Part shown: one piece after another, positions 12,740 to 24,799 of the stretch
Layout: every line of letters starts with the position of its first letter
Numbering within the stretch: position 1 is the first letter of the stretch
Assembly (NCBI GenBank): GCA_019055375.1
Contig: JAHQIW010000238.1
Location: 62,001 to 126,000 of the forward strand
Direction: 5' to 3'
Source of the DNA: Parelaphostrongylus tenuis
Lineage: Eukaryota > Nematoda > Chromadorea > Rhabditida > Metastrongylidae
DNA: 64,000 nucleotides
Translations under genes and position numbers: made by a program
The notes under the pieces: model-generated
Seen by the model: only the letters and a program-made list of their open reading frames with translations
Told to the model about the DNA's origin: nothing
The model's database searches: none

Positions 12740-12910
12740 ATATTGATGCTCGCCGTGCGACATGAGTCTCACTCAGTCGATGTGATAGCAGCGTCGTGTT
12801 TCGTGGGAAAGCAGTCAGACAGCGAGACATGCATGCACAGATATACAGAGTCGCATGCCTGGCCCCTTATCTGACTGCCGAGCACGACGCCTTCTGCCTA
12901 TTAACGTTGG
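12740..12910 (+). repeat. Dispersed repeat E, copy 1
   Basis: About 170 bp here (GGGACCATGAGG... GTGGGAAAGCAGTCAGACAG ...TGACTGCCGAGCACGACGCC region) matches 39035-39245 in reverse complement. Shared blocks are GACCATGA, the TCTCACTCAG-like run, CGTGGGAAAGCAG-CAGACA, ATGCACAGA-AT, CAGAG-CGC and CTGACTGC. No frame or transposase is visible and the ends are not defined. It could be a MITE or a structured RNA element. Confidence 0.55.
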
Positions 12911-13011
12911 TCCTCAAAAGGTTAGAAGTACGCATAACATACAAAATCTTCTCTCAATACGTAGCGCAGTTAAAAAGGAATACTTTCTGACAGCACATTT
13001 CAAGCCTTTCT

Positions 13012-14302
13012 TAAGGTCTATTATGGAACCTTCGAGGTTACGCTTCGGCTCTCTGGCCTCATCAGTAATACGGTGCCTTTCGGTTAAGAAAATTCCTTAT
13101 AGGAGAGTACATCCCTTAAGTACAAGGAAATCGACGCCGAATTCGTTACACTGCTCGCGAGTTGAAAAGATCACCCTCTACTGCAGTGATAACCAATCAC
13201 TTCATGTCGAATGATGAGATCACCTGACATTGCAATGATTAACAGTCGATTGCTCATGGCTCATAAATTGAACATCGTCCTTATATTCGACTGTTTTCTG
13301 AGAGCGCGCTTAAACCTAGTACATTCGAACAGTGTATTTTATAAGTTTTATTTCAACCAACTCCTAAGATTCGTGGATACTAAACATCAATTCATCGTAC
13401 TCGATAGTATTCAATAATGGTGGACAAGCGATGACAAGACCGAAAAGGTACTACCTCTTCCCTCAGCTTGTCTAAATCCCGCCACGACCTGCGGTCAAAA
13501 ACGCAGGAGCGCTGTGCCATGTCAACCGCCAGCGCCACATATATAAGTAGGTCGCTAGAACCACGTCGTATTTCAAGCGAGTTTGGAAATTGTCGACAAC
13601 ATATGTACTTTCGTCAGCCTAAGATGGACTGGGTTTCCCAGTGTTTTCAAACATGATTTCAAATAGATACTCATAAGAGATTAGACAGACTGCTAAAGGA
13701 ATGAGAATATTGGAAGTAATGTAATGGCAAAAGTCTATAAAATGAAAATTTGCTTCAACCTTTTGTGAAAGACGAACAAGCGTAAAGAAAGACCATGTAA
13801 AGTGTTCTTTTGAATTAATTGGCTCAATATTACCATAAAATAATTTGTTTTACAAATCTCCCTCGGAAGGGATCCCGTTTCGGTCAGTTTTGGTGTCGCT
13901 TCTGATGTAAAAACCTCTTGAGACGCGCGCAAAATTTTGTCTGCAAACTACTTCGTAACGTGGCAGCGACTGATTAAGCTTCGTAAAGTTTATCAACATC
14001 TTGAGTTATTTCGCTTCTAGCAAGCCTGATCAGTAGCAGTAAATGAGCTGTCGGGATGCATAAAATTCAAAGTGAAGTTTCAAAACAGTCGAAGATAAAG
14101 GTTATATTCAGTTTTCCATAGCAATCGACTGTTAATCACTGCAATGTCAGGTGATCCACCACCTCATGTGCAGTGTAAGATGTTGGGCGTCGATTTCCTT
14201 ATATGTAGGGTATTGAGTAAAGCGAAAGGCACGTGCTACTAAGGAGGCTATAATAGCAGAAACGTAGGTGTATCACTAAAGCTACCATAATAGACCTTAT
14301 AA
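13012..14302. mobile_element. 1.3 kb element with ~210-300 bp inverted termini, no transposase
   Basis: The left arm (13012-13320) and right arm (about 14090-14302) are inverted copies. Both begin TAAGGTCTATTATGG outward, contain GAAATCGACGCC, and share ATCACCTGACATTGC and GATTAACAGTCGATTGCT. The internal ~770 bp has no long frame resembling a transposase. The same arm family forms a shorter element at 55.85-56.25 kb. It is a non-autonomous DNA element; the superfamily is unknown. Confidence 0.65.
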
Positions 14303-16380
14303 AAAAAGTAAGTATGCTACCGGGATGCATTTAATTTCAAGCGAGGTCTTAAAAAACAGTCGGATATAAAGAGAAATGTCTGGATAGTATAGCCTGGTAA
14401 AGTGAAAAACTCAAGAAAAAGAGAAGTATAGAAACACGATATTCGCTAGACGTAATAGGCAAAATGACTGGTGGGCTCACGGTATCCGGTGTCAATGGTT
14501 GAGAAGAAAACTTGTCACTATGATGGCTTCTACAGTTTCAATCCGGGCAGTGAGATGGAAATGAATGATCGATCACCGTGAATCAAAGATCTAAAAATCC
14601 TAACGTTTGTAGCTAAAAACTTCCACTCAGAAAATCGGGGAGGGGGTCGAGGATGCGTACACCACTAGCATAGGCTGCTCCAGCATAGGTCAATAGATTT
14701 TGGATGACGTAATGCCTGCCTAATTTTTCGTTTACATCCCTATTTTAGATGTAGTACATTCAAAATATGTGTTCAGCAGTGCTTTTGTACTAAAAGGCAT
14801 TTCATAGAATAAGTTAAAAAGAAAATCGACGACTATTGATGGTGAATTACGAAATGGAGTGGAGTATATCGAAGAGGAACATCAAGGAACCACCCTTCCA
14901 AAAAGATTCTTGTCCTCTTTGTTTTTATTACTTATGAAAAGCCAGTACGGTAAGAGAAGAGATACTTCAACTATTCTGGTTTTATCGATGAGCTAAGAGG
15001 TGGTTTTCACAAATCATTTTCATTACGGATGACGTTTTCGTGGCTTCGCCTCCATAATAGCCACGATATTTTATGTCAAATGTCCACAGCAGTTATCCCT
15101 GAGATATTATCTTTGTAGTTATCAAATAGAGACGAGTTGAGTAGAGTATGATCACCGAACGAAAGGCGAGTGAACTCAGCGTTTCTCTTTCACAAGAACT
15201 CTAGTCGTGCTGAGGTGATCTAGCATCATTCGGTAGCTTTCCTGGATATAACAGGGTCCTTGGGTATTGTTATCCGTAATGAGAATGATATTATTTGCTC
15301 CTCAGCCCATATTCCATCCTGCAAAAGTTTGTTTAGTATTAACTGACATACGTAAGAAAACACTGAATTTAGAATTTCCTTTCACCTCGCTGAAAACGAC
15401 CAATATTCTTCTTGTGTCGATGAGCTAACACGAGGTCGAATGAAGCCTATTATTGGCTAACGCTTCGTCGCTCTCGCCTTCATCAACGTCTTGACGATTC
15501 GAGTTGAATGTCAATAGCAATTATTCTTCGGATGTTGGTCTTCCTAGTCGTCGTATCAAGGCAAATCGAGTAGAGGGAATCATTGCACAGATTGAAAGCC
15601 TACCCAACTTGTTATGTAATGAGATAGATAGGACGATGAGTGTCAGCATCAGAATGGAAACCTCCTCCACATTTTCACGGTGTGATCCATGGAGTGAATG
15701 ACTATTATGGCGCGAATGAATATTGTCGGCGACCTCCAGTCAGTCAGTCAGTGATTTTCGCCAATCAAGTGCATTTCTCAGCAATAGCAGATAAGTTTAG
15801 AAGAACGAAAAGCGTTCAACGTTGCCTCACTAATATGTGATCCATTGAGTATGGTCGAACTGAATCAAGGCTTAACTTGAAGATACAATGGTTGACGTTG
15901 TCTTCATATAACAAGTCAACGTTTTTATCCCCCCAGATGACTCTGGCACTGTTTTGTCGAGGTCGTTGCACGAAAAGCTTAAGGACTGGAGCGTTAAATC
16001 GAACTGCGACTGATCCAATTCATATTGTAGAGCACGTATAAGCACTGCGCAACACGCGCTCCCTCTAAATCCTTCCAAGAAAGGTTAGTAGGTAAAATAA
16101 TAAGTGGTCAAAAAAAAAAACAATTTTTCAAAGTAAAGCAATGATTTAAATATGTTCTTCAAGATCGATTGCTAGGGTTTCGCCGACTTCATCTTCCTCA
16201 GAGCCGTTTTGTTAAGTGTAGTAATCAAAGACATTTCAGTACTTTATTTTTCAATATCGTCCTTTCTTTTCCCATAGAATAAAAAATGGTTTTTGTGACC
16301 TTTGAAATGTTTGAAACTCATGTATTCTATAAGGCCATACGGTCACAATTCAAATCAGTTTTTTCTTCAGTTTTAGATTG
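14303..16380. other. No gene recognised
   Basis: A partial duplicate of a repeat arm lies at about 14320-14372 (compare 14053-14100). The frames at 15504-15840 have no recognisable domain. At about 15900-16070 a possible degraded tRNA-like or SINE end can be made out, but not firmly. Confidence 0.4.
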
Positions 16381-16389
16381 CAGACTATG

Positions 16390-16720
16390 TGCTGCCTTAT
16401 TTTTCTTTTGTTATTTTCAGCTATTTACGGAAAGTTTATTTGACCTTTTTTATCGTGTTTGATTTCATTCGGAAGCTCGTAATCTCGAGATTCCAAATAT
16501 GTAAGCCATTTTATTTTTCAAAGCTGTATTAGAATCTTGTTATTGGGTCGGCAATCGAGTTTTGGTCGTAATTTTTTTGTTATTTTTGTATATTTACAAT
16601 ACATTTAACTCTTGACTCCTTCCATCGTATTTAATGTTATTCAAAAGCTTGCAATTATAAGATATTAAATATGTGACCCATTTTATTTTTGGTAGCTGCT
16701 TGAAATTTTCCTTTACTTTA
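16390..16720 (+). repeat. Two-copy diverged tandem repeat, ~175 bp unit
   Basis: The stretches 16390-16545 and 16560-16720 align along their length. Landmarks are TTTTGTTATTTT, TATTTAC, ATCGT-TTT, GAAGCT/AAAGCTTG, ATATGT and CCATTTTATTTTT. Both are AT-rich. The pair sits just upstream of the mariner relic and may be part of its flank. Confidence 0.5.
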
Positions 16721-16734
16721 CGATGAGCATTTCA

Positions 16735-17110
16735 AAAATTGAACAGTGAACGTTCCTTGAACGTTCCACTCGGATCATCTGCCACCGAAGCGGCACAAAA
16801 CTACGTAGGCCACTCAATCGCAAGGCGGTTGATCTACGATTTACACAAAGATGTTTCAAAAAGTTTAGTGAAGACTACACTAACACGTCAAAATTTCTGC
16901 GCCAGCTTTATCGAAGCGGCGTCAAGACAATGCTCGTCCACATCTTGAAAGTCTGACATTGCAAAAGATTAAAGAATTAGGGTGGGAACGTTAAGATAAT
17001 CCACCGTATGGCCCAGATGCTACTCTGAGAGATTACTATTTTTTCCAGATCTCTGCAACATTCCTCGGCAGAGAGACGCTTTGCCAAAGTCATTAATGTG
17101 ATAAGGCGCC
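16735..17110 (+). pseudogene. Mariner-like transposase relic
   Basis: Across frameshifts the plus strand encodes mariner C-terminal landmarks: RQDNARPHL (catalytic block with Asp), LTLQKIKELGWER, then PPYGPDATLRDYYFF in place of the usual PPYSPDLAP(S/T)DYHLF, and an ISATFLGRE stretch. A stop follows LGWER and the catalytic block is out of frame with what precedes it. The N-terminal half is not recognisable. Inactive. Confidence 0.7.
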
Positions 17111-17114
17111 TCTA

Positions 17115-19600
17115 TTAATTATAAAGTAAAAAAAAAAACTTCGCACAATTACATGAACTGAAATGTTTATTTATTTAGGATCTTGAGATCATGAGCTCTC
17201 CGATGATATGAAACATCATAAAAAAACCAACAAATAACTTATTTTAAATAAATAAAAATAGTCAGAAGAAACGGTAGAAGTTAGTTCCGAGCCTATTATA
17301 GTGGAGAACATCATTGAGATCTTTAGAGACTGCACCTACAAATGACACATGAGCTGCTGACTTGGCTCTTTATAGTAATGTGTTTCTTACTCACAGAGAC
17401 CAGCTATGTTCGCAGCTGGAGACATATTACAAACACCGGAATTGTATTTACAGCTGTCATCATACTCAAGCAATGTCATGGATGATGTTCACGAGCGAGT
17501 TAAACATATGAAAAGTCTGCTTGTTTTGAAGCATTTGCTAAGAAACATAATCTAAAAAGCGGTAAATCACCCTTTTGCCCTCGAGCTTTTATAAATTCTT
17601 TTCATGAAAGGAAGCCCCATCAGCTAGAAATTAACAATATCGCGAAATTAATGAGCACAGTCATTGTCGGCTATGACAGCTTTTCATTATGGCAAGTCGA
17701 AGTGGTTTTCGCTCATTTCAAACGATCTACTTTATCTGTGGAAAGTGTAGATTGAGACTATGCTGTGAAACCAACATGTTAAACTGTCTAAGCTTTCAAT
17801 CGTGATGGTTCTCTTCACCCATGAGGAAGATCAGCTATACACTCACGATATAAAATGATAACAAGTAGCTGTGTCGAAAAGTAAAAACCATCTTGTGAAA
17901 TTATTTTCATAAAGACAGCGTTAAATCTAGGTCATCTTTTTCTGATATTCTTTCGCTACAGGTCCTTCCAAAGGCCAGATATGCATGTCACCTAAAGCGA
18001 AGTCAAAAATTGATGACGAATAACGCCGAAAACTTTATCCTATATGTGTTATCCTTATAAATCATGAATTACGATTACGTATATAAAGGAGGAAACACAA
18101 GTTCTATGTGGATACTTGAACTTTGCGGACAAGATCATCATCACGTCCAGTGAAGAATAAAAGCGATGATGATGACTGTGATCAGCGATATGCCGGACGA
18201 CGAGTTGCACATCTCGTAGGCACATGTATAGCATTGACCTGAACCTCCCTGAGCCTCGCAGTTTCCCTAAATGTTCGTTTCACTATCCTTCTAAACGTTC
18301 TGTTGTTTCACTTCATTTTTCGTCTCCCTAAAACTGAGGAGTAAAAAACTACTCTGAAAAATCTTGGGTACGAGAGTGCCTTCTGAATTTCAACCCCTTT
18401 GATTATTGGACACATATAAACCGTAGAAATGACTAATATTTTTTCACGACTCTCGACTACATTTTCTCTTTGTCAGTTGCATGATACTCATACAAATTCT
18501 CCTTCCCTTGTGTTGTTCGTATTCTTTTTCTAATCAATTTACTAATTCAAATCGTCACATTGTCTAAGGCAGGGAATTGTCGACTATTTACGTTCACATT
18601 TGAAGTATCTACTACAGTTTGAGATAAGTTTTCATAAAACATAGAAAAATAGTCCAACAATGTATTCTGAGCTTTTCATGAGGTCTCCTCTAAACGCCTA
18701 TACAAAGCAAGACACGTGTTTTGGCCTTTCAGCCTCGTCAGTCGCACGGTGTCTTTTGTTCAGTCAGCTCCTCGGAGACCTACCTCTACTATAGAGGAAT
18801 CGACCACGCACTTTTCACAATCCGATGCACGGTGAAACAATTACCTATGTCGAGTGTGATTCATTGTCGATTGCATGGCGTACTCGCAACAAACATCACA
18901 ATATAAAATAACATAAAGTTCTCGACGAGAACAAACCTGCAACGTTTGACATGCGACAGCAGGATTAGCTGGGTCGTTGCATCCTTTATAAATTTCTTCA
19001 TCTGAAATATTGAATTACATGAAGAAGTAAGGAGATTTTTTGAAGGTAAATTTTCGATTTCCATTGTTTTTCATCACTATCTGTCTCTGCAAGCCTTCTT
19101 AGAGGTTATCGTAAACTATGCTCGAATTCATATCCTAATCAACCGTGGTCTAGTTCACCAATATCTCTTGCTTACACGATCTGTCATCACACTCACTGTG
19201 CTCCCAAATACTAAATTCGACTTGTCTCCTCGTATTCATCGCTCACAAAGGTCTTAGAACATTACACGTGCTACTTCGACTACTACTTGAGAATTTTGGC
19301 TTCTCCATAAATGTCATTAAACGCTGATCAAGACGATTCCCTTAGATTTTTGGAGGCAGTCGAACAAGACATTCAATTGATTGCATGGGAGAGTTAGAGA
19401 GCGAGTCAAACTCAGCACCTCGGTTCCTGATAGTCTGTATCGCTAAGCACTTAGTCATTGTCCGCCGTTTTAGAAAAAAATTGAAGGCAAAAGTAGTGAT
19501 TTAAAAAATCCAATAAATTAGTACCCGAGAGTTCTAGTAATTTCGCTGCATTTTTCGCAGTGTTATGACCACTCATATATTTCTATGAGAACTGAGTCAT
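17115..19600. other. No gene; scattered repeat arms
   Basis: No supported exon. Sequence around 18650-18900 carries a diverged inverted-repeat arm (GGCCTTTCAGCCTCGTCAGT) related to the arms at 13.0 and 55.9 kb. The remainder is featureless to my reading. Confidence 0.4.
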
Positions 19601-19605
19601 GAGCA

Positions 19606-19975
19606 AAAACATGGCTTCAGGCGAGAATCGAACCCGCTTTTCATCCTATTCGGGGACGCATGTCCTACCACTAAACCACCGAAGCACATTTGCACTGCTA
19701 GATATGCAGTAAAAATGCTAGAAATTTCGGGGATTAGTTGTCACAATGGCCGTGGCTCAGCTGGGTTTATTAAACGAAATCGCATACCAGACCAAACCTG
19801 TTAAGTGTTGGTGGCTGATAGTCAGCAGAGATGTTGAAGAATGAGTGATGGAGCAAATGTGCCTCGGTGGTGTTGTGGTAGACCACGCGTCCCCGGATAG
19901 CATGGAACACGGGTTCAATTCCCGACTGAGGCAGAGTTTTTGCTCACCACTCAATTCTCTTACAGATCAATAAAT
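19606..19975. repeat. Head-to-head tRNA-like pair (family B)
   Basis: The minus-strand module at 19606-19690 and the plus-strand module at about 19855-19935 face away from a ~165 bp centre. The plus module reads GCCTCGGTGGTG...GGTAGACCACGCG...GGGTTCAATTCCCGACTGAGGC, so its acceptor-like ends can still pair. The plus arm extends leftwards into AACGAAATCGCATACC, shared with the element at 24.3-24.7 kb. The left arm is truncated relative to that copy. Confidence 0.65.
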
Positions 19976-20448
19976 TAGGTCAATTGCATGCCCATACTAC
20001 CGCCCTGTAGTGAAATCAGTTTGACATAGCTAAAAAAATGGCTCTTTGCTACCTTGACGGTATTGGCAACATGGGTGCGTATTGAAATTTGGTAATCTCA
20101 AATTGCTCATTGTTATTGAAGTTCAAATAAGGTACTATCAAATTGTTCCTTAGACTATTGAGTCTCATTTAGGTGGTGTTATTCAACAGATGAATCACCC
20201 ACCTCCTCTTGATTTGCAGACAAATTTCATACACGACGTAATGTGCTCCGGACATTGTTGGACTGAAGCTCCTTGGACCGTATTCATCACATTGCAGTGC
20301 AGTGCGTCTGAATTTCATCTAAGACTCTCAAGATCTTATATCTCCAAACTCAACTTTGCTTCAGTGAGTTGGAACTCAGATTCTTGTCCTTACGTTGAGA
20401 CAAAAACGAAGCTCACGATAACAAATCTTTATTGACCTTAGAAGCGCA

Positions 20449-20486
20449 TAGGGGGGGGGGGGGGGCGGGGGGGAGGGAAGGAGGAG
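20449..20486 (+). repeat. Poly-G tract
   Basis: A run of G interrupted by single C and A residues, about 30 nt. It may form a G-quadruplex and is a likely site of sequencing error. The 75-codon frame that crosses it is not treated as a gene. Confidence 0.8.
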
Positions 20487-21116
20487 TACCTAGAGATATT
20501 CCTATTATCCGGCCGGAAGTAACTAAATTCGAAATCACTACTATATTATCCTGTTTTAGCAACAAGGTGTCATTCACAATTGAAGAAAATGTTTTGAGCC
20601 TTTTGAAGTTGATAACATCGACTGAAAACTGTAAGAGTCATCGACTGAAAAAGCAGTGAGAATGAAAATTTTTAGTGGTTTTGATAGAAACTTCCCCGTC
20701 TCTACTATCAGTATGGATGACTTGCGGGCCATGTGGCTTTGATGAGGTGAGTGAAACTGCTGAAACGTGCTTAAGCCACTGACGCATTAACTTCGAAAAG
20801 GCTCACAACACTCCTTCAGACTATACTAAGTATATATGGCGAGGTTAAAAAAAGTTGACTTAAAGGCAATGTCTCACTTACTGTGCCTTATTTTTAATGA
20901 TTTTTGCACTTTTTCACAATTTTGTGATTTTCGACGAAATATTGCCATCTAGGGATTCTAATGGACATTAATCATTGATTCTTTTGCGACTTTGCTCAGT
21001 GTAGTTTTTGAACGTTTTTAGGTCATCCGGAGCAAGCCTCAATTCTAAGAAATGCATGAGCAATATTTTGCGATTACCTTTCCGGAAAGATTTACAGTAC
21101 ATTCAAATCCGAAAAG

Positions 21117-21590
21117 TTATTTCAAAATTACTATTTGAGCTAACATGTCACGTGGTGTGATAATGGGCTCTTGTACAGCCCGATACATGTGTTCCGACGT
21201 TACAGTCTCGTTAGTCGGGCAGAACCCGTCGTCTTCTAGCCTTTTTCGCCATTCCTCTTGAGAGCTCATACTATCCCTACAGGGTTTCAAAGACAAAAGA
21301 TTTACGCTGAAAGTCAAGTGACATTATCACCAAACATACAGTGTTGTACACTCGATTGCTCTTTGGGCGGTATTTTTATGATATTATACCTTTATTTCGA
21401 GTGTTTTATTAAGACTACGCTGAAATTTCAACAATTATTTGACCTGACTTATGATGCAAATCGTTCGTCTTCGCTACCTTTTTATAAGGAGAGTAGGGCT
21501 CCCGAGAGGACGTGTATTGGATTGCACAAGAGCCCATTTAACAGACCACAAGAGATGTTGGCTCAAATAACAATTATCAGATATAGAAAT
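21117..21590. mobile_element. MITE-like element with ~70 bp inverted termini
   Basis: The left end (about 21117-21185) and right end (about 21510-21590) are inverted copies. On its own strand each reads GCACAAGAGCCCAT or GTACAAGAGCCCAT, then CA-GA/GTGACATGTTAGCTCAAATA and ACAAGAGATGTTGGCTCAAATA respectively. The ~320 bp between has no transposase. Length and structure fit a miniature inverted-repeat element. Confidence 0.6.
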
Positions 21591-22134
21591 TAGAGCGTGG
21601 TCTTGATAAAATACTCAAAATGAAGGTGAAATTTATTGTTTCCTCTTTGAGTTGCCAAGGAATCTGCTTTTCTTCAAGCAAAATCCAGCCATAACAGTAA
21701 GTTTACAAGGAGTTTCATCTTTTGCTACTTTCTTTCAAAGAAATACATCTTACGTAATCCCAGTACTCAGAATCTTACCACAGAAAAGTCTCATTACCAG
21801 AAAGGTGAATGAATACTAGTGAAGCGATGAAACGTAACGGAAGTTTCATAGTTGAGTGAAATAGTGAGCAATCTTCGGTAATACCACGAACGTATGAATG
21901 TGTGAAAATTGTTGACGAATCGGAGTCGCCGGCAGAGTAAACAGTTCTTGTCGTTATCATCAGCAAACGATCACCTTGCGTACGGGAAGTGTACAGCTGT
22001 TGCACAGATCGACAGCTACTATAGTGGGCACTGATGAATTAGCTCTATGAACATTTATTACCAAATCACTTTTAAAGTGGGCGACAGATTTGTTGGAAAC
22101 TTCAAAAAGATAATGGGTAAAAGCTTTTGATGTT

Positions 22135-22380
22135 AATCAGCCCCTGAGCGATGCGTCATACATCCGACCTCACTGAGCATTGTTAGAGGCGATAGAACGT
22201 ATATCTGGCCTTTGCCAATAACTCGTGGTGGCACACTGATGTATTAATCACTGCTGCTACTCTCCCAGACAAGTCTGGTACAAATTTGTCTATTCCAGAT
22301 AGATAGAAACCTTGGTAGCCGGCATCGAACCATCGATCACGCGAGCACACAAGGCACGTTCAATCACTGCGCCTCACGCT
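22135..22380 (-). repeat. Degraded SINE (family A)
   Basis: Recognisable from CCCTGAGCGATGCGTCATAC at its tail side, CTCCCAGACAAGTCTGGTAC in the body and GAACCATCGATCACGCGAGC at the tRNA-like head. Many substitutions and small deletions make this an old copy. Confidence 0.6.
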
Positions 22381-22507
22381 ATTAAATCTTCTCATAAGTT
22401 TTGGTACTACAGCAATAAACATCAAATCTAATAACACATGGATTACTTGTAGTCATTTGATAGCCCGAATCTCAAAAATTTTCATTCTATAAGTGGTTTT
22501 TGAGACG

Positions 22508-22985
22508 GTCTGTACAGAACGGAGTTAGAGTTAAAAGAAAACCATGTTTCGCACTCGAACTAGTTAGCTCCTCACTTGAATCGCTTCATGAAGGGTTTAT
22601 TAGGCAGTGAGAGGGAAAAAATTTGTACTCATAGAACGATAACAAAAAGTCTTTTTATAACTGTCATACAAAAACCTAGAAATGTTCCTGGAAAAGAGAA
22701 CAAATTCTAGATGAGTGACGCTTTGCGAAGCGACTTCAATCATTGCCTCGAAAAAGCGCGTCATTCGAGAGCCGCGCGATTTTCACTACTTGTTTAGAGG
22801 CTTTCCCTTTCCGGAAAAATTTTCAGGTTTTTATGTAAGAATTTTAGAGGAGACTTGGTGCAATGTCTTTGCTTCACGCTGCCAAATAAACCCGCTAAAT
22901 AGCAATTCAAGCGACGAGGTAACTACTTCGAGTGCGAAACATGACTCTTTCTGCTCTAATACCGCTTTATATAGACCATTTGAAA
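22508..22985. mobile_element. MITE-like element with ~100 bp inverted termini
   Basis: The left arm (about 22508-22612) and right arm (about 22885-22985) are inverted copies. Both contain CATGTTTCGCACTCGAA, TAGTTA-CTC, CTTGAAT-GC and GGGTTTATT-GGCAG. A 115-codon frame spans the interior but shows no transposase motif and runs into the arm. Confidence 0.65.
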
Positions 22986-22989
22986 TGAG

Positions 22990-24240
22990 CATGCGTTTTA
23001 GCATCAAAATTATCGAGATTCGAGCTATTGAATTACCACCAGTAATCCATGTATATCATTGATTTCATGTTAATTGTTATAATGCCAAACTTATAAAAAG
23101 ACCTAGTAAAAATTGTTTAGAAAAAGTTCCAAAATTGAGACTCATTTTTTGCTGGATTCTTCTGGTTTTGCCGACTTTTGTGAAATACGGGGGCCGAGTC
23201 ACTGCTATATTTGCATCGTATAGTCTATTAGAGTAATGAGATTTTCCTTTGATGCAAATGAGTTCTATGGCAAGATGCTGTCCAAATTAATAACTGTAAT
23301 TTTCTGCTCCGTTTGTTACAGTTCGAAAAAGCGTTCATTTAAGATAATCTTCAAACAAGTCGAAATCAAACCAGTACTTCTTCATGTTCTAGGCTTGCTC
23401 CTACTGGACTATATTTCAGGAGTGCACAGACAAACGAATGTGTCATTTCAATGAAACATTCGTTGGTCTGTGAAAAATGGCAACATGAAGGCGCTTGTGA
23501 AGATGTTTTTAGAAAGGTTTAGCCAAATTAATTTCTTATCGCAATATCCGACTCAAAGCTTGATACGAGAGAAATCACTGCATATGAAGAGGTGTGGAAC
23601 TTTGGGGCTCACAGTGGTCAAAGCCAACTTCTCTTAAGCTAAAAGTCACGAAATACATAATCGCAAGCGTATACTAGGATAAAAGCGAAGAATATCCCTG
23701 ACTAGAGTGAAGCCGTGCCTAGAGAAACGGATAATCGTAATCATCGATCATTTTGGTTACTCGCTGAGTCCTACCAGCTCTTCACTAGGTTTACTCTATC
23801 GTGCATGGGTCGACCAATTACGTGAGAAAAATTCTTTCAGGATTCAAAAATTGATTCCATTTGCCATCCAACTAAATTTTCGAGAACATTCGGTCCATTC
23901 GATTCTCCTAAAATCAGTTCAGCAACATTTTTATGGCAGAAAATTGATGATGACGCGTCTCATTCCAGTTCGCCGATCCTGCACATCCTTTATTCGATTT
24001 GTTTCTTAGCATCCAACCTCCGCAAAGGTCTTCGCATACTTCACAAGTTGCTTCAACTGCTGCTTAAGGATTTAGCTTATAAATGTCGTAAAACGCTGGT
24101 TACGTGAAAACCTTTTGCAATCTCTAAAATGGCTGAGATAAGGCGTTCTTACATGATTGCAACAATGTTGAGAAATGGGATGAAACCAGCACTTTGCTTC
24201 TTGATAACCTGTTTCGTTAACCACTCGACCACCGCCACAA
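22990..24240. other. No gene; one strong hairpin
   Basis: No convincing exon. The only structured element noticed is the 48 bp hairpin at 23425-23472, listed separately. Confidence 0.4.
23425..23472. other. Near-perfect 48 bp palindrome (hairpin)
   Basis: CACAGACAAACGAATGT at the left pairs with ACATTCGTTGGTCTGTG at the right with one mismatch in 17. The 14-nt loop is itself palindromic (TCATT-TC-AATGA). It could be a transposon end, a cruciform or a small-RNA precursor; nothing nearby decides between these. Confidence 0.7.
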
Positions 24241-24256
24241 AAATGTTTAGTAGTAA

Positions 24257-24745
24257 GAGAATTGAGTGGCGAGCAAAAACGCTGCCTCAGGCGGGAATCG
24301 AACCCGCGTTTCATCCTATCCGGGGACGCCTGCTTCACCACTACACCACCGAGGAACGTTTGCCCGACCACTCATTCTTCAACATCTCAATGTTAGCTAT
24401 CAGCCACCAACCTTTGACAGGTTTGGTCGGGTATGCGATTTCGCTTTATGAACCCAGTTGAGCTGACAGCTATTCTAATTACTAATACTCGGAATTGATA
24501 GAGTTTTAATGCATTTCGCATTGTTATGTTTTCTATGAGGGTTCATAAAGCGAAATCGCATACCCGACCAAACCTGTCAAAGTTTGGTGGCTGGTAGCTA
24601 ACATTGAGATGTTGAAGAATGAGTACTCGGGCAAACGTGCCTCGGTGGTGTAGTGGTAGAGCACGCGTCCCCGGATAGGATGAAACGTGGGTTCGATTCC
24701 CAACTGAAGCCGCGTTTTTGCTCACCACCCAATTCTCTTAGGCAT
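24257..24745. mobile_element. Fold-back element: two divergent tRNA-like modules
   Basis: A ~490 bp inverted repeat. The left arm (24257-24463, minus) and right arm (24541-24745, plus) are each ~205 bp and about 90% alike by eye, around a ~78 bp centre. Each arm carries a tRNA-like module (CCTCGGTGGTGTAGTGGT A-box, GGGTTCGATTCCC B-box). The left copy has a perfect 5-bp T-stem (GCGGG/CCCGC) and ends that pair as an acceptor stem (CCTCGG/CTGAGG). Inside the modules, both arms share an extension ending GAAATCGCATACCCGACC. With internal Pol III-type boxes pointing outward, it is the best-preserved of several such pairs in the window. Confidence 0.75.
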
Positions 24746-24799
24746 ATAGCAAACCTCATAACAATGCGGAATGCATTAAAATAATATTCCGAGTTTTCG

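Noticed and set aside
24640..24715. Functional tRNA gene
   Set aside because: A and B boxes are good, but the anticodon arm does not fold convincingly, the acceptor ends are mismatched in this copy, and the unit is a multi-copy repeat.
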